Shown here: piece after piece, positions 18,873 through 33,065 of the stretch
Layout of the letters: the number at the start of each line of letters is the position of its first letter
Numbering within the stretch: position 1 is the first letter of the stretch
NCBI GenBank assembly: GCA_015039465.1
Contig: MU130078.1
Coordinates: forward strand, 133,991-167,778
From: Phlegmacium glaucopus
Lineage: Eukaryota; Basidiomycota; Agaricomycetes; Agaricales; Cortinariaceae
Direction of reading: 5' to 3'
Length of the DNA: 33,788 nt
Made by a program: the position numbers and the translations under genes
Notes under the pieces: generated by a model
Databases searched by the model: none
Told to the model about the DNA's origin: nothing
What the model saw: only the letters and a program-made list of their open reading frames with translations

Positions 18873-21332
18873 ATGTCTACCGATAATCAACAGGATTTCG
18901 ACAGTCGCGCAGACAAATTATGGTCGATATACAACAAGGAGGCAGAAAGTTACGACAGAGCCCTCATGGAGACTTGGAGAGACGACATGGATAGCATCAT
19001 CATCTTCGTGTGTTTACATTCCACCAATCCAGATTTCTTCTCATCCTGCTTTAACTTCTAGGCTGGTCTCTTTTCTGCCGTTTTGACCGCCTTCCTTGTC
19101 GATGCATCCAAGAATCTCAAACCAGATCCTACAGAGCAGACAAATGCATTGCTGAGCCAAACCGTGGTTCTCCTCACCCAGATCTCACAACAACTCGGAC
19201 CTAATGGCTCTCAGACTATCATATCACCACTCCAGCCACTCGAACCGTTTAAATTGAATCCTTCCGACCTCCGGGCCAACATTTTTTGGTATACGAGTCT
19301 AGGTTTCAGCATCACCGCTGCGAGTGCGGCGACCTTTGTACAGCAGTGGGTCCGCGATTACCTACAAGTTTTTCAAAGGCTCAGCGGTTCTTTGGAGCGC
19401 TCAAGAATGCGGCAATATCTATTCCATGGAGTATCCAGCAATCACATGTCGCTAATGGTCGAAGGCATTCCTGCATTCATCCATATTTCCTTCTTCCTCT
19501 TCTTTATTGGTCTCGCTGAAAACCTGTTTGCCACCAACCGCGCCGTCGCTATCACAACAGCTACTATCATGGGTCTCAGTGCTGTCTTCTACATCGGGTG
19601 GTCAATTTCCCCTGTACTCTATCCCCAAACTCCTTTCCATACCCCATTGTCTAGCGTTTTCTGGAGAATGGGACAACTCATTGGCCCTCGCAAGCACAGT
19701 GATAGAAATACAGAAGGCAAAGTTGTGCCTGTGAGCTCCGACATGGCTAAGGGCCGTTTCCAACTTGCTATGAGTCACTCTGATAATCGCATAAAACGCG
19801 ATACGGAGGCAATACGCTGGGTGATCAGCAAAATCACGGAAGACACCGAGTTCGAGCCATTCGCTGCTGGTATTGGAGGATCGTTGGTCACTCCATGGGG
19901 AGAGGATATCTGGAAGAGTGTCTTTGGAGAAAACATGCAATTGACACCTTATAACACTGCAATGGCTTCGAATGCTGTGCAAACACTCAAGATTCGTATC
20001 GAGAGTCTCCTACGTTCCGTTTCAACCTTCTCTGACCAGCAAACTGGATTCACGCGTGCATGTGTTTGTATCGATGCTGTGGCATCTCTCACTCTAGGCT
20101 TTAGGGCTGAGTTGGAGCTTGGCATCGATTGTGACCTCATGAACCATGTTCTTCGTTTTTTTGGTGATGAGAAAAAGAGACGGGATAAACGAGTATTGCA
20201 GGAAACTGCGACTTCATTTGGTTCAGCCATGAACCTAGGTCAATTGTCAGGCAACCAAGTGATGGATACATCGCTCGAAATAAAATGGAAGTGTTTGAAG
20301 CTGATTGGGATGAGAAAAATCTTACAATCGGACCGTTGGGCTTTTGTTCCGAGACACTCTGATAGGCCCTATCTGGTAGATGATGAATTGTTGAAGGCAT
20401 GGAGAGCAGCTGGGCAACTTTATTCAGAGCTGCGCGATAAACCGAAGGAGCAGTTGACGGAAGATAGGCTGAAGGAATTGGTTCCGCATTGGAGGGACCA
20501 CATTGATGCAATGGAAGAGTCCCTGTCTGCCTTGGACCAGCGAGCGCCTTTCATCGACTCAGATATGATAAACCTTAATTCCTACCTTTGCCGATTGACA
20601 GCTGTTGATCATTTGGAAGGGATTTTCTACGAATGGCCATCAAGGATGAATCTACCAGCAATGTGCGAAGGAATAAATTGGGGGGCGACACCTCCTGACC
20701 GGGATCCTTTGGAGTGGTTCATACCGCATTTAATACCACCCCGCCTGTTAATTTGTCACCTTCTCGTTTGTGCCGATCCCAGACGACGACCCAACTTTGA
20801 TAGTTTGACGTCCCGAATCGACGTAGTAGGTCTGGATAGATTGCTGAACAATCCCGAGTTGCATCGGCTTTTTGACACTCAACTAGCAGACGGGACAAGT
20901 GGCCTTGAACTACCGTGCAAGGCAAGTAGACTTAAACCACCAGGTCCATATAAAAATCAAATCTGGCGGTTCCAAGACATAAGCGAGTATGGAGGAGTTG
21001 GATTCATGATCGAGATGTTCTTCGCAACCTTCAGGTCGCTTGGTGAGAAATCGATGACACACCACTCGGAACAAATAATTATGGCTACGTTACAAGAAAT
21101 CAGTGACAACGGAAAGTCTGAGCATTTCAAGACCGCCAGTCGACGATTCTTGCGGTCTCTGCGGCAAGAAATAAACATGCTATGGAACTCAAACCAGGAG
21201 GAGACCAAGACCCCGCCGGAATATATCATATTGTTGCGGAAACTATTTGACGATAGTGACGGGCACCGTCCTAATGAAGAGAGAGAAAAGGAGGAAGAGG
21301 AAGAAAAAAGGGGGGAGAACGAGAATGAGTGA
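18873..21332 (+). CDS. DUF6535 multi-pass membrane protein
   Basis: A member of the large, functionally unknown DUF6535 family that is expanded in mushrooms. Exon 1 (18873-19007) encodes MSTDNQQDFDSRADKLWSIY and the conserved YDRALMETWRDDMDSIIIF. A 54-base intron (19008-19061) joins it to exon 2 (19062-21332); total 801 residues. Four hydrophobic helices lie in the first third: IIIFAGLFSAVLTAFLVDA spanning the splice, IFWYTSLGFSITAASAATFV followed by the family's QQWVRDYLQ, IPAFIHISFFLFFIGLAENL, and ITTATIMGLSAVFYIGW. The remaining 500 or so residues are soluble, helical and variable, and end in a strongly acidic E/K-rich tail. The neighbouring genes give no hint of its role. Confidence 0.92.
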
Positions 21333-21745
21333 ATAGGCGTAAGTGGTCCCTCGTCCGATGCACACTCAGGCTTATTCACAAGAAAAGGACAGTGTAAAAC
21401 GCGTCAATCATATATACGACCAAGCAAAGACAAAAAAACCCGTCTTTTATCAGCGATTCACCTTTTGAAATCTTTCTATCACCTCGTCGACCGTTGAAAT
21501 AATCTGGAGATATAACTTTGACTGATTCAATGACTTTTGTTCTTACGGCTATGACCAATGCGGTGATAACCCTTACTTTGATGGAGATATAGACCGTAAT
21601 AGTTTCGCCCAGGTGTCGCAATGAGCTTTGGGCTTATCTTCGCGTCTTGTGCCGATTTTTTAAATTATATATTAGGCTAAGAAAATCTTCCTCGGCACTT
21701 CACCTCCGTCAAAGTTACTCCAAATACATACCCGATGAAGAATCC
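21333..21745. other. Intergenic gap between convergent genes, nothing seen
   Basis: About 410 bases separating the DUF6535 stop from the possible HAL2 extension. It holds the 3' ends of both transcripts; an open frame at 21376-21621 on the minus strand shows no motif. Confidence 0.4.
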
Positions 21746-21999
21746 TCACCTGGCTGGTGCTACGGCGGCTGCAGGTGCAAGTGGCTCCGCATCTTCCTCG
21801 TCCCATAACGCTATTGTTATGTCTTTAAATGCTGCTTCAAGCTTCGGACAGTAGTGTATACGTACAGCTTCCTAAAAATTTATGGTGGTATATTCGTTTC
21901 TACAGCTCTTATCTAATAGGTTTCATTGCATTTATTTTATAAATACACTTAAATAAATCATTGAAGGAAGCGTACCGTGGGCTTGTAAAATACATCAGT
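21746..21999 (-). other. In-frame spliced extension after the HAL2 stop
   Basis: Directly after the HAL2 TGA (22002-22000) the same frame continues TDVFYKPT, then a clean GTACGC...TTTTTAG intron (21975-21872, 104 bases, phase 0) leads to EAVRIHYCPKLEAAFKD, ITIALWDEEDAEPLAP and a stop at 21746. The 41-codon second part looks like real coding sequence. It could be reached by stop-codon readthrough, or by splicing from a GTCTGA donor at 22005 that removes the stop and joins KAK to EAV in frame. It could also be the end of a separate gene that I cannot assemble. No peroxisomal SKL-type end is present. Confidence 0.45.
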
Positions 22000-23329
22000 T
22001 CAGACTTTGGCTTTTGTTTCCAACAAAGCTTTTTGGACGGCTTGTAGAACCTGAGGATGTACATCCTTACCCGCAGCGATTACACCGAAATTTTCTCCGA
22101 GTGTCCGACCTAGTCCAAAGTCCAAAGGCTGGTCTCTGGAATCTGTAACTACACCACCGGCTTCTTCCACAAGGATCTGGCCAGGTGCGTGGTCCTGTAA
22201 ATAAAAGGATGAAATTCAGCACAATATACTTTCACCTCGAACGCATACCAAGTAGTAAGGATGGTTATAAGCTTACCCAGATTTTTTCACGGTATCCAAC
22301 CCCTGTTGGCATACGGAGGTAAGCCTTTCCCTCTCCTCTGACGAGGCAGCAGTACTTGGCTTGGCTATCCATGCGAGTGGGAGGTCGTGTGATATTGAGT
22401 AAAGTAGACACTCGATCATTGAACGAATGAGAAGAATGAGCAGCTTCGACAGATTCAAGGAAGTTTAGCGATGAGGGCGTACTAGGAGAGATGATTAGTG
22501 GGGTAGGGTCAGAGCCATTAAGAGTCAACTGTGGTACAACTGTTTAACAAACTTGTACAAGATGGAAGCGGGTGCGGCTTTACCTGTCGCGCTCCTTGGC
22601 CTCGGACGGCCACAAAAATGCAGCCAGTGCCTTGCTCAGAACTTTGGGGGTTGACGGGAAGATTTGGGCATCCGATAACGCCCACTTGCACTATTGAGTC
22701 CACGATGAGGGAGAGGCAGACGGCGTACTGTTCGCCACGAAGAAAACCTTTTGTTCCATCTATAGGATCGATAGTCCACATACCTGACCAATGTACAGGT
22801 AATGATGAGTTTTTTTTTATATCAATGAATAACAAATGTCGATAACTTACGTCCAATCCTTCCGCCTTCATAGTTGCCCCGGTCAATCGCATCCAGGAGC
22901 TCGGCATCGCTCTTTTGCTCTCCAGGGCCGATTCCCCAGCTACTGTTATCACCCAGCCCTAGCTCAGATGTCAGAGCCTCATTAGCTAGCTCGACGATTC
23001 TGTCTTTCATCTCCTTCCCAGACTCAGCACGGAGATCTGAAGCATCCTCCTCTCCTACGATAGAATCATCAGGGAAAGCACGATGCAGTATCGAACTGAT
23101 GACGGCTTGTGCGGCAAAATCACCAACTAAATATAAAAAGGAGAGAGAGAGAACATTAGTTCTACAAAGATAAAATGACTGGCGTGATCGCACCAGTTAC
23201 TGGAGATTTATCTCCCTTGGTGAGAGTCTCGTTTTTGACTAGTTTATTAAATACTGAGGAGGTCAGATGACATGCCCTGCGCACGGCGGTGACCGCTACT
23301 TGTTCCTCTGTCCTGTATGCTTGCGACAT
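22000..23329 (-). CDS. HAL2: 3'(2'),5'-bisphosphate nucleotidase (Hal2/Met22)
   Basis: This magnesium-dependent enzyme hydrolyses the 3'-phosphate of PAP and PAPS in sulfate assimilation; it is the lithium- and sodium-sensitive salt-tolerance target in yeast. Five exons: 23329-23194, 23126-22851, 22783-22584, 22528-22277 and 22194-22000, giving 352 residues, close to the yeast length (357). Family signatures in order: VRRACHLTSSVFNKLVKNET, DKSPVTVGDFAAQAVI, the metal-binding VGEED at 69-73, the inositol-monophosphatase motif WTIDPIDGTKGF at 140-151 with FLRGEQYAVCLSLI, and the second metal site DHAPGQILVEEAGGVVTD at 289-306, ending with LGENFGVIAAGK. All introns are GT-AG and keep frame. The start at 23329 matches homologous starts; two upstream in-frame ATG-like codons are less likely. 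The stop is TGA in an unusual context (see the extension entry). Confidence 0.95.
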
Positions 23330-23708
23330 GTGGGGCGATTGATGAAGACAACGGCGAAGAAACCGGTTCATATCATCTTGAAAACGGGCAGGATCGGAAG
23401 CGAAACCAAACAACTATGCACTTCTGCCAGTGGCAGTGCAAACAGACGCGCGGAAGAACCTTCATGCCAGGGTCAGAAGGCAAGTGGGTTCATATTGACT
23501 CACTGGCGTCACCACGATTTGAAGGTCCCGAAGTTCTCCAGGAGACCCAGATTAGCTATAAGCCAGTTAGCACTCAAGTAAGTTCGCAATGCGCTAGGAA
23601 GCAGCCAACAGGTACGTTTACATGTTACTACCGAATAAATTATTTACTAACGTACTTTGCAGTTACCTACCTCGGATGTTTACTGTCATAAGAACCCTCT
23701 TAACTCAA
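23330..23708. other. Divergent promoter region between HAL2 and the F-box gene
   Basis: About 380 bases between divergent starts. An open plus-strand frame (about 23417-23580, with MHFCQWQCKQTRG and EGKWVHIDSLASPRFEGPEV) overlaps the HAL2 leader. It has protein-like composition and could hold an upstream exon of the F-box gene, since an AG acceptor precedes 23663, but I have no motif to support it. Confidence 0.3.
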
Positions 23709-25247
23709 ATGTGCGATCCGAATTCGAGTACGACCGCGGACTCTACAGACCCTCAAGCTCTCTCATTTCCAACCGTCCCGAAGCCTGACTTGGAAGATGC
23801 CTTCCAAACTTTGACATTAACAGATGGCGCTACTAAAGCATCGTCAACACCCCCCACCTGGTCAACATCACAGAACATTGGCTCACTCCCCAATGAACTC
23901 ATGGCCGAGATATTTGCCACCACTTGCCATGCCGACTCATATACGTTCTCAAACGACGGGAATAGACGCAAGCGAACGACACCACTTATCCTTGGGAAGG
24001 TTTGTGGCCAGTGGCGGGCGATCACCTGGTCCACGCCTTATATCTGGAGCCACATATCCTTGAGTCTGTCTACTCCAAGATACGAAACACAGATCAAATT
24101 GCTGTCAGTTTGGCTGACGCGCTCCGGTGTATGCCCCCTAACGATCAATTTAATATTCGATTGCGAAAACGATTGGACGGATATTATACCCACTGAGCTA
24201 ATCCAACTACTCCTGGCTAGTGCAAATCGATGGCGGGCTATCAATCTCGTACTACCAGAGTCATGGTACTCTCTCTTGGCCGAGCTGAAACACAGTCTCC
24301 CCCTTCTCGTCACTGTTGTTTCCCAACCGTTGTGGGCAGATTGTGGCCTCACCCCTTCGAAACGCAAACGACTCAACCTCTTCGAATTTGCCCCTCTACT
24401 TCGAGATGTTCATGTCAACGGTTACTATCTTTCCGATGTGGATGTCCCATGGGAGCAACTTGACCGGTTCACTTTACAGCACGTTTACCTCGACGAATGT
24501 TTTTATGCCCTTGTGAAGACCCCTAATCTCACATATTGCCGTATATATACGGTTCTCATAAACGACGTCAATCGAAATATCACAGAACATTCGATTGAGC
24601 TCCCACTTCTTCAAGAACTTGTCATACACAGCGCTTCCTGGGCTGACATCTCCCGCCTCCTCAGTAAAATGACAGTCCCATTACTCGATACTCTGAAAAT
24701 ATCTGCCCCGCGGATTGACAGAGAACCAGTCGAACTACCTGTGTCCTTTATCTGCGACCCGAAATGCCTCCTCAAACGACTGAGACTGAGTGAGTGGTCA
24801 TTCGTCTGCGAAGAATCTGAATTTGTCCGATATCTTCGAAGCATTCCTTCCCTCGAAGAACTTGATATTGACATGCAATCCAGTCCTCCCATCACCGAGC
24901 TACTCCACCATATCCTTGAACTTACCGAACCTAATTCACCTAATTCTTCTCCCTCCGATGACGATACTACCTTTCTTCCCAATTTGCAGATTTTCAAGTT
25001 CTCTGGGCCCATCCATGCCACAAACAGTAACTACGACGATAACTTGACCGCGTTGATTGAGAAGCGGCTGGAACATTCGAAACGATGTTCAGGAAACCTA
25101 CTTGTCTCACCGCTCAAAGTGTTTGAGGTTATTACAGAGGAAACATATCCTTTTACCTCTACCCCGAGCGTCAAGCCGAGGTTAAGCAAGCTTGCAGATG
25201 AAGGCTTACAGTTGAAGGTGAAGTTTTCGGAGACTTCTTGGTTTTGA
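23709..25247 (+). CDS. F-box protein
   Basis: A single-exon frame of 512 residues from MCDPNSSTTADSTDPQ. The F-box-like motif IGSLPNELMAEIFATTCHAD begins near residue 57, followed by LGKVCGQWRAITWSTPYIWS, the classic form in the expanded agaric F-box families. The rest alternates short helices and strands of a leucine-rich-repeat kind, for example LLRDVHVNGYYLSDVDVPWE, QLDRFTLQHVYLDE, LLQELVIHSASWADISRLL and IPSLEELDIDMQSS. Such proteins act as substrate receptors of SCF ubiquitin ligases; the substrate is unknown. The frame opens earlier (23622), but 23709 has the first convincing ATG. Upstream exons remain possible. Confidence 0.88.
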   Translation: MCDPNSSTTADSTDPQALSFPTVPKPDLEDAFQTLTLTDGATKASSTPPTWSTSQNIGSLPNELMAEIFATTCHADSYTFSNDGNRRKRTTPLILGKVCGQWRAITWSTPYIWSHISLSLSTPRYETQIKLLSVWLTRSGVCPLTINLIFDCENDWTDIIPTELIQLLLASANRWRAINLVLPESWYSLLAELKHSLPLLVTVVSQPLWADCGLTPSKRKRLNLFEFAPLLRDVHVNGYYLSDVDVPWEQLDRFTLQHVYLDECFYALVKTPNLTYCRIYTVLINDVNRNITEHSIELPLLQELVIHSASWADISRLLSKMTVPLLDTLKISAPRIDREPVELPVSFICDPKCLLKRLRLSEWSFVCEESEFVRYLRSIPSLEELDIDMQSSPPITELLHHILELTEPNSPNSSPSDDDTTFLPNLQIFKFSGPIHATNSNYDDNLTALIEKRLEHSKRCSGNLLVSPLKVFEVITEETYPFTSTPSVKPRLSKLADEGLQLKVKFSETSWF

Positions 25248-25742
25248 TAGCGGATGGACCCGTAGCGATGGACAGGTATCGAACTCTAAATGGACTTCGG
25301 ATTTGGAGGACAAACTAGTTTTACATCTAGTGCCACAGGCTTTTTCACGTCCTTTATTTTTTTTCTTTTATGTCAATATACCATAATTATATTTTTTCCC
25401 TTTGTAAAACATATGCAATAATACTCTAGTACATGCTCTCTTGAAGATGTCGTTGTGAACCTGAGCGTTCAAATTGACCAAATATTTTGAGTCTCTTGGA
25501 GGTCATTAACTTGAATGATTGGCTGTCCCGTAAGCCAGTCTCCGAAGGCGCGCCACTGCAGCCCTCGGCTCGTCGGTTCCTTATGACTCCGGCAAGCTTG
25601 CCTGCAAGATCCCCTTCCCCGAAATTGCTTAGAGACGATAACTGATGAAAGATTTCGCTGTCACGTTATTGTATTTCGCTGGGACAGCACGTGACATGAC
25701 AGGATTTTGCCTCTTCCCCTTCTACGCATAATACGGGCTGTC
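25248..25742. other. Intergenic: F-box 3' end and MEF1 promoter
   Basis: About 500 bases. A T-rich stretch at 25350-25400 is likely the F-box 3' untranslated region. No TATA box is obvious before MEF1; no gene seen. Confidence 0.4.
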
Positions 25743-28736
<2,994 letters not shown>

Positions 28737-29512
28737 ATATATTCAAAATTAGATACTTATTTTTTATTTGGGACCGCTAATCATTAATCATCCCTGATCA
28801 TGCATGAACTCTTGCGAGAGAGAAGCGAAGGCTTTGCGACCTGATAGTTTTCTGTGCCCTATCGCACCATCACAGATGGACCTTCTATTTTTCATGGACC
28901 TGCACTGATTTACCCTGACCAAACCCACCTGCACCAGCTAGCCCTTCCGGTCTCCTGCCACCCATCTACAATTTCTGTAAGTATCTGTTGTTTTTATTGG
29001 ACCAGTACTTACTTGCAAATGACCAAGCCATATTTCGTCCCCAGGATCAAAGAACGGCATAGAAGGATTCGCGGTTTCGACCCCGACCAGAGGGTTTTTG
29101 TGTAACATCAATCAACAGTTTATACTGGACTCACGTTTTGTGAGTATTCCTTTCTGTAGCTCAGAGAATGCCTACGATAGTCAGGTCCAATGTCCAGACT
29201 CCAGCCTTTAATAACTGAGACTTGCCGTACGTCGGCACGAGTCTGATAAAAATAGAAACGGAAGGCAAAGGTAGAAATCTGGTTTGCCCCGTTTTCTTTC
29301 CTTACCCACATACTTCAACAACCCGATCCACTTTTTTTCCTTTCCATCAAGGTCAAGCATAATTTACTTCTGGAAGCAACGCGCAACGCGTTTCTTCTCC
29401 TTTCCTCCTTTGGCGATACCATTTTTCATATCACTCTAGTCGCAACATCTCCAGCGGTACTATTGTCAGCCTCCAACCAAAGAACTAGATCTCGCCTCAT
29501 ACTATAGCAACT
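28737..29512. other. Intergenic: MEF1 3' end and chitin deacetylase promoter
   Basis: About 780 bases without a supportable gene. Positions 29320-29460 are strongly pyrimidine-rich (runs of TTTCC/CTTTT), a common feature of highly expressed basidiomycete promoters just before the start site. Confidence 0.4.
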
Positions 29513-31750
29513 ATGCAACGTTCTCCTACCTTTAGCACTATTTTCGCTCTAGGCGTGTTGGCTCTCTCAGGCACTCACGCACAAACGCCTCAGCCTACAC
29601 AAGTGGGCGATTCCGCTGTTAAAGGTTAGTTCACCGCCCTCTAGAACGTGGTTAAGCGTTTTGTTTTGTGTATTTGCTCGAGCATACAATTATTAGTCAA
29701 GGGTAGCGGTGTGTCATTGGTGCTGCCATTGATACCTAAGACCCCGCCCAACATTTGTCCTTGCCAGAGCACTCTTTTTTTTTTGGCTCAAGCTGAGAGT
29801 TATCTTGCCTCAGTCCAGTTACTTTTTAGCTTCGATCTTAAACTGATGACCATCCCTCGATTGTTCAGACCCTGATACAGGTTGCACTCCGTACAAATAT
29901 GCCCCGGTAGCAGACGCCCTCGGTTCATTTCCTACAATCTGGCAACCGGCTTCTATTCTTCCGGACGACAACAACGCTCAGGCCAAGTGGGACTCTATTA
30001 GAGCCGGAATCCCAGATATTTCTCCCAAGGTTTGGACACTCCGTTGTTGATTCATTCTATTCATTAATTAGAACTATTATAGGGCACCGGAGCTGGAGAC
30101 TTTAGTGGGTTGGAATACTCTTCCAGCGATCCCGATTGCTGGTGGACATACTCTAAATGCAATTTACCCAAGCATTCTGGTATCCCTGTTGACATTTCCT
30201 CAGTCCCCGAGGTTTTTACCAAATTTTATTTATCTGCGACTATCCGCTCACCCGCTCACCCATAATGACTAGCCTCATACACTTGGCTATGGGTTCGACG
30301 ATGGTCCGAATTGCTCGCATAACGCATTCTATGATTATCTTTCTAAACAGAATCAGAAAGCCAGTAAGCCGCTTTTCTTTGATTTTGACTAGTAGCCATG
30401 TTGATTCTTTGTTGAAATAGCTATGTTCTTCATCGGCAGTAACGTGATGAACTGGCCACTGGAAGCTCAGAGAGCCGTTACAGATGGTGAGTATCTTACA
30501 GCGAATTTTGAGAAAATTGATTGCTCAAAATAATGGTAGGACACGAGATCTGCGTTCGTGAGTGTTTTTTTTTGTATTTTCCATTACGACCAGGTATTGA
30601 CAATTACTCGAAGATTCCTGGTCGCACCGGTACAGTAAGTTTTTGTATTTCTTGCATAATTAGACAAAGCATTTAAATCTTTTATTTACACAGTGACGTC
30701 CTTCCAGAATGAGGATGCGTTTGCGGAGCTTTATTATAGTGCGTATTTCTCAAGTATTCCAATATGTTACTCACATGCTACTAATTCTTCGCTGCCTCCA
30801 GGTGTAAGTACCTTTTAAATCCAGAGAGCTTGATTGCATATTCATACGAACCATAGATGCAAGCCGTCAAACTCGTCTCTGGTGTAACTCCCACTTGCTG
30901 GAGGGTATGTTTAATACTTTTTACTATATATGACTTATTAATTTCCTTTTTTGGTCACAGCCTCCTTTCGGTGATGTTGATGATCGTATTCGTGCCATTG
31001 CTGATGGGTTGGGACTCCGAACCATACTTTGGGATTACGACACAAATGATTGGCAGGTTGGAGAAACCTCTGGTGTCACTCCGGAGTCAGTGGATGCCAT
31101 GTACCAGGTGCTGATTGATGATGCCGGCAAAGGGTTATTTGATAGGGTGAGTATTATTTTATTTGTACAGCAGACAGTTATTTGAAGGATTTTAGACCGG
31201 CGCCATGGTCCTCGCACACGAGCTTAATGATTTCACGATGAAAGAGGCGATGAAGTTCTATCCTCGTCTCAAAGCAGCTTTCAAGGTGCGTTAACATTTA
31301 CTTTGTACCTGGTAATGTAAGATTGAAAATATTTCTGGGTACAAAGTATATCGTTCCCGTCGCCGTGTCTCAGAATATTACCAACCCATACCCGGAAACC
31401 AATTATACCATGCCTACGTTTAGCCAATGTTCGTTGTGATTCTATTTCCTTTCTACGATGGCCATCTGACTTGGTAACGGATCCCGCTTGTAGATATCAC
31501 CGGAACTACTACCACCCTCGCTCGCAACATGACGGGTTCCTCCAGTTCCACTACGCAGGCAACGAGGCCCTCTGATTCATCAAATGTGGCCACTGGTGGT
31601 GGTAACAACAACAATTTGGGGACGAACAGGCCGACGAGTAATGCGCTTGCCTTGGATTTGAACCTTGTGAACTTTGGAGGTGTTGTGAAAGTTTTTGGAG
31701 CTTTCCTTTTGGCGGGTACAGGTGTCATGGGGATTGGGTTTCTTGGATAG
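29513..31750 (+). CDS. GPI-anchored chitin deacetylase (CE4)
   Basis: It removes acetyl groups from cell-wall chitin to make chitosan at the cell surface. Fourteen exons splice to 435 residues: 29513-29624, 29869-30029, 30083-30211, 30273-30363, 30421-30486, 30540-30557, 30614-30634, 30694-30738, 30802-30803, 30857-30904, 30961-31146, 31196-31285, 31347-31428 and 31494-31750. A signal peptide (MQRSPTFSTIFALGVLALSG, cut after HA near 23) is followed by all CE4 motifs: GFDDGP at 141-146 (catalytic and metal Asp), HSWSH at 193-197 (metal His pair), RPPFGDVDDR from 231, DYDTNDW at 256-262, and LAHEL near 299-303. A T/S/N-rich linker and a hydrophobic tail (VVKVFGAFLLAGTGVMGIGF) indicate a GPI anchor. 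Exons 6-10 are tiny (18, 21, 45, 2 and 48 bases). Intron 1 is long (244 bases) and may hide an alternative exon. Confidence 0.94.
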
Positions 31751-32475
31751 ATGAGTCAAAAATTTTATCACAACTTTCCTTTACTCTGCATGCTTCAGCG
31801 ATCACGAGACTTTCACGCAACTTTTACGCTTATATTTTAGTAAAAAGTGACGACCTTCCTTTAAATCCAAACTATCTTCCGTTCTTTTGAACCTCATACA
31901 TTCATCATTTTTTATTTCGATTATACCTATTGGCTACGAAACATAGACCAAAGTTCGGATTACATCAGACTTTCATATACCACACAAACTAGATGCGTAA
32001 ATCATACAACCACTTGGGTATTGTTAATGATTATTTAGTAATATGCTGCCACGGTTGTGGATTCAATTTCGCAATCTCTGCCAACTGAAATCTACGAAGC
32101 AATTACATCAACTAGTCATAGTGCGACTTAAGTATCAATATCTCCGTTGACACGTCGACCCCATCGTCAAGATATGTCGTTTGCCTTCCCGAACATCACT
32201 AGAGTGTCACCACGACCCAAGAAAGAGTCGGCCTTTCTCCGAGTCGCCACGGGATTTGAAAAAACAGCAGTTTTCGGTTCCTCAGGTGTTCATGTCATTA
32301 ATCAAAAAAAAAACAGGCAGCTTAGAGAATTGGATTTTTCGGCAGAGACCTGCTGCAGAACCGAAGAAGAATTTTTTCATTTGAAGAGCTCTCGGGTACG
32401 TTCGTCGCAATGTACGCGTCTATAGGTGAGACTACAGCAAAACTAATTCAACGAGGCCGTGGAACAGCATGTGAC
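31751..32475. other. Intergenic, no supported gene
   Basis: About 720 bases. A plus-strand open frame from 32174 (MSFAFPNITRVSPRPKKESA) has about 84 codons but no recognisable motif and no codon support; it runs towards the convergent small secreted protein gene. I treat it as unproven. Confidence 0.35.
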
Positions 32476-32876
32476 TTATTTTTTATGTGAGTGCTCCACG
32501 GGATGCACTGGCAGAGTATCAAAACCTTTAAAGCTGGAGTCCTTCCGTATTACCGGTCCCCGCGATATTGGTGTTGGCGGTGGACTCTGTGAAGTCGGTG
32601 GCTTCATGGGCGGCCTCCATGATATGCGGGGGTCCGGCAGTTTCACTGTCAGCCGGGGTGCAGCTGGTGCATAGTTAGCAAACAGACACACTAAAATCTA
32701 GCGAGCAATGTTGACTTACATTCCTTGTTACGAGCGACGAGCATTTGGCCAACTTCGTCATTCAATGAAGGGGCACGGGCGAGAATCAATACACCACCAT
32801 TGAGTGGCACAGGTACAGCGAGCACGCCGACCGCAAGGAAAGATGCAATGAGCACAAGAGATTGAATAAAAAGCAT
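32476..32876 (-). CDS. Small secreted protein
   Basis: Two exons (32876-32720 and 32690-32476) joined by a 29-base GTAAGT...TTTTAG intron give 123 residues. The start is a strong signal peptide, MLFIQSLVLIASFLAVGVLA, followed by VPVPLN, a pattern common in basidiomycete secreted proteins. The mature part has DEVGQMLVARNKE, one cysteine, and a proline-rich C-terminal half (PPMKPPTSQSPPPTPISRGP) ending HPVEHSHKK. A 5' untranslated intron (GTAACT...TTTCCAG) ends exactly at the ATG, and a TATA box lies upstream. In-frame ATGs further upstream would spoil the signal peptide. The 29-base intron is unusually short, so the second exon's acceptor could be wrong. It may be an effector-like protein; no function is known. 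Confidence 0.65.
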
Positions 32877-32980
32877 CTGGAAACTTTTTGTGAGTAAATC
32901 TGTTGCCATAATAATTATGATGAAGTTACCTGAACGAGGGATGAAGACCAGCTTGAAAATTCTATCAGGCATTCGACGGC

Positions 32981-32988
32981 CTTTTATA
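32981..32988 (-). promoter_or_regulatory. TATA box of the small secreted protein gene
   Basis: TATAAAAG on the minus strand, about 105 bases before the ATG, with a 5' untranslated intron in between. Confidence 0.55.
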
Positions 32989-33065
32989 CTGGACGAGTGT
33001 GAGAGCATCGCTTAACAGGCTTTAAGTTTAACAGGCTAAGTTGCACAACGGAGTTCATCGGCCAG

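Noticed and set aside
20957..21379. 140-codon minus-strand frame at the end of the DUF6535 gene
   Set aside because: Antisense to the coding tail; its serine/phenylalanine runs mirror the E/K-rich codons of the plus strand.
24611..25021. 136-codon minus-strand frame inside the F-box gene
   Set aside because: Shadow of the single long plus-strand exon; no motif.
28854..29105. Possible gene between MEF1 and the chitin deacetylase
   Set aside because: 83 codons, no motif, no start context; probably untranslated sequence.
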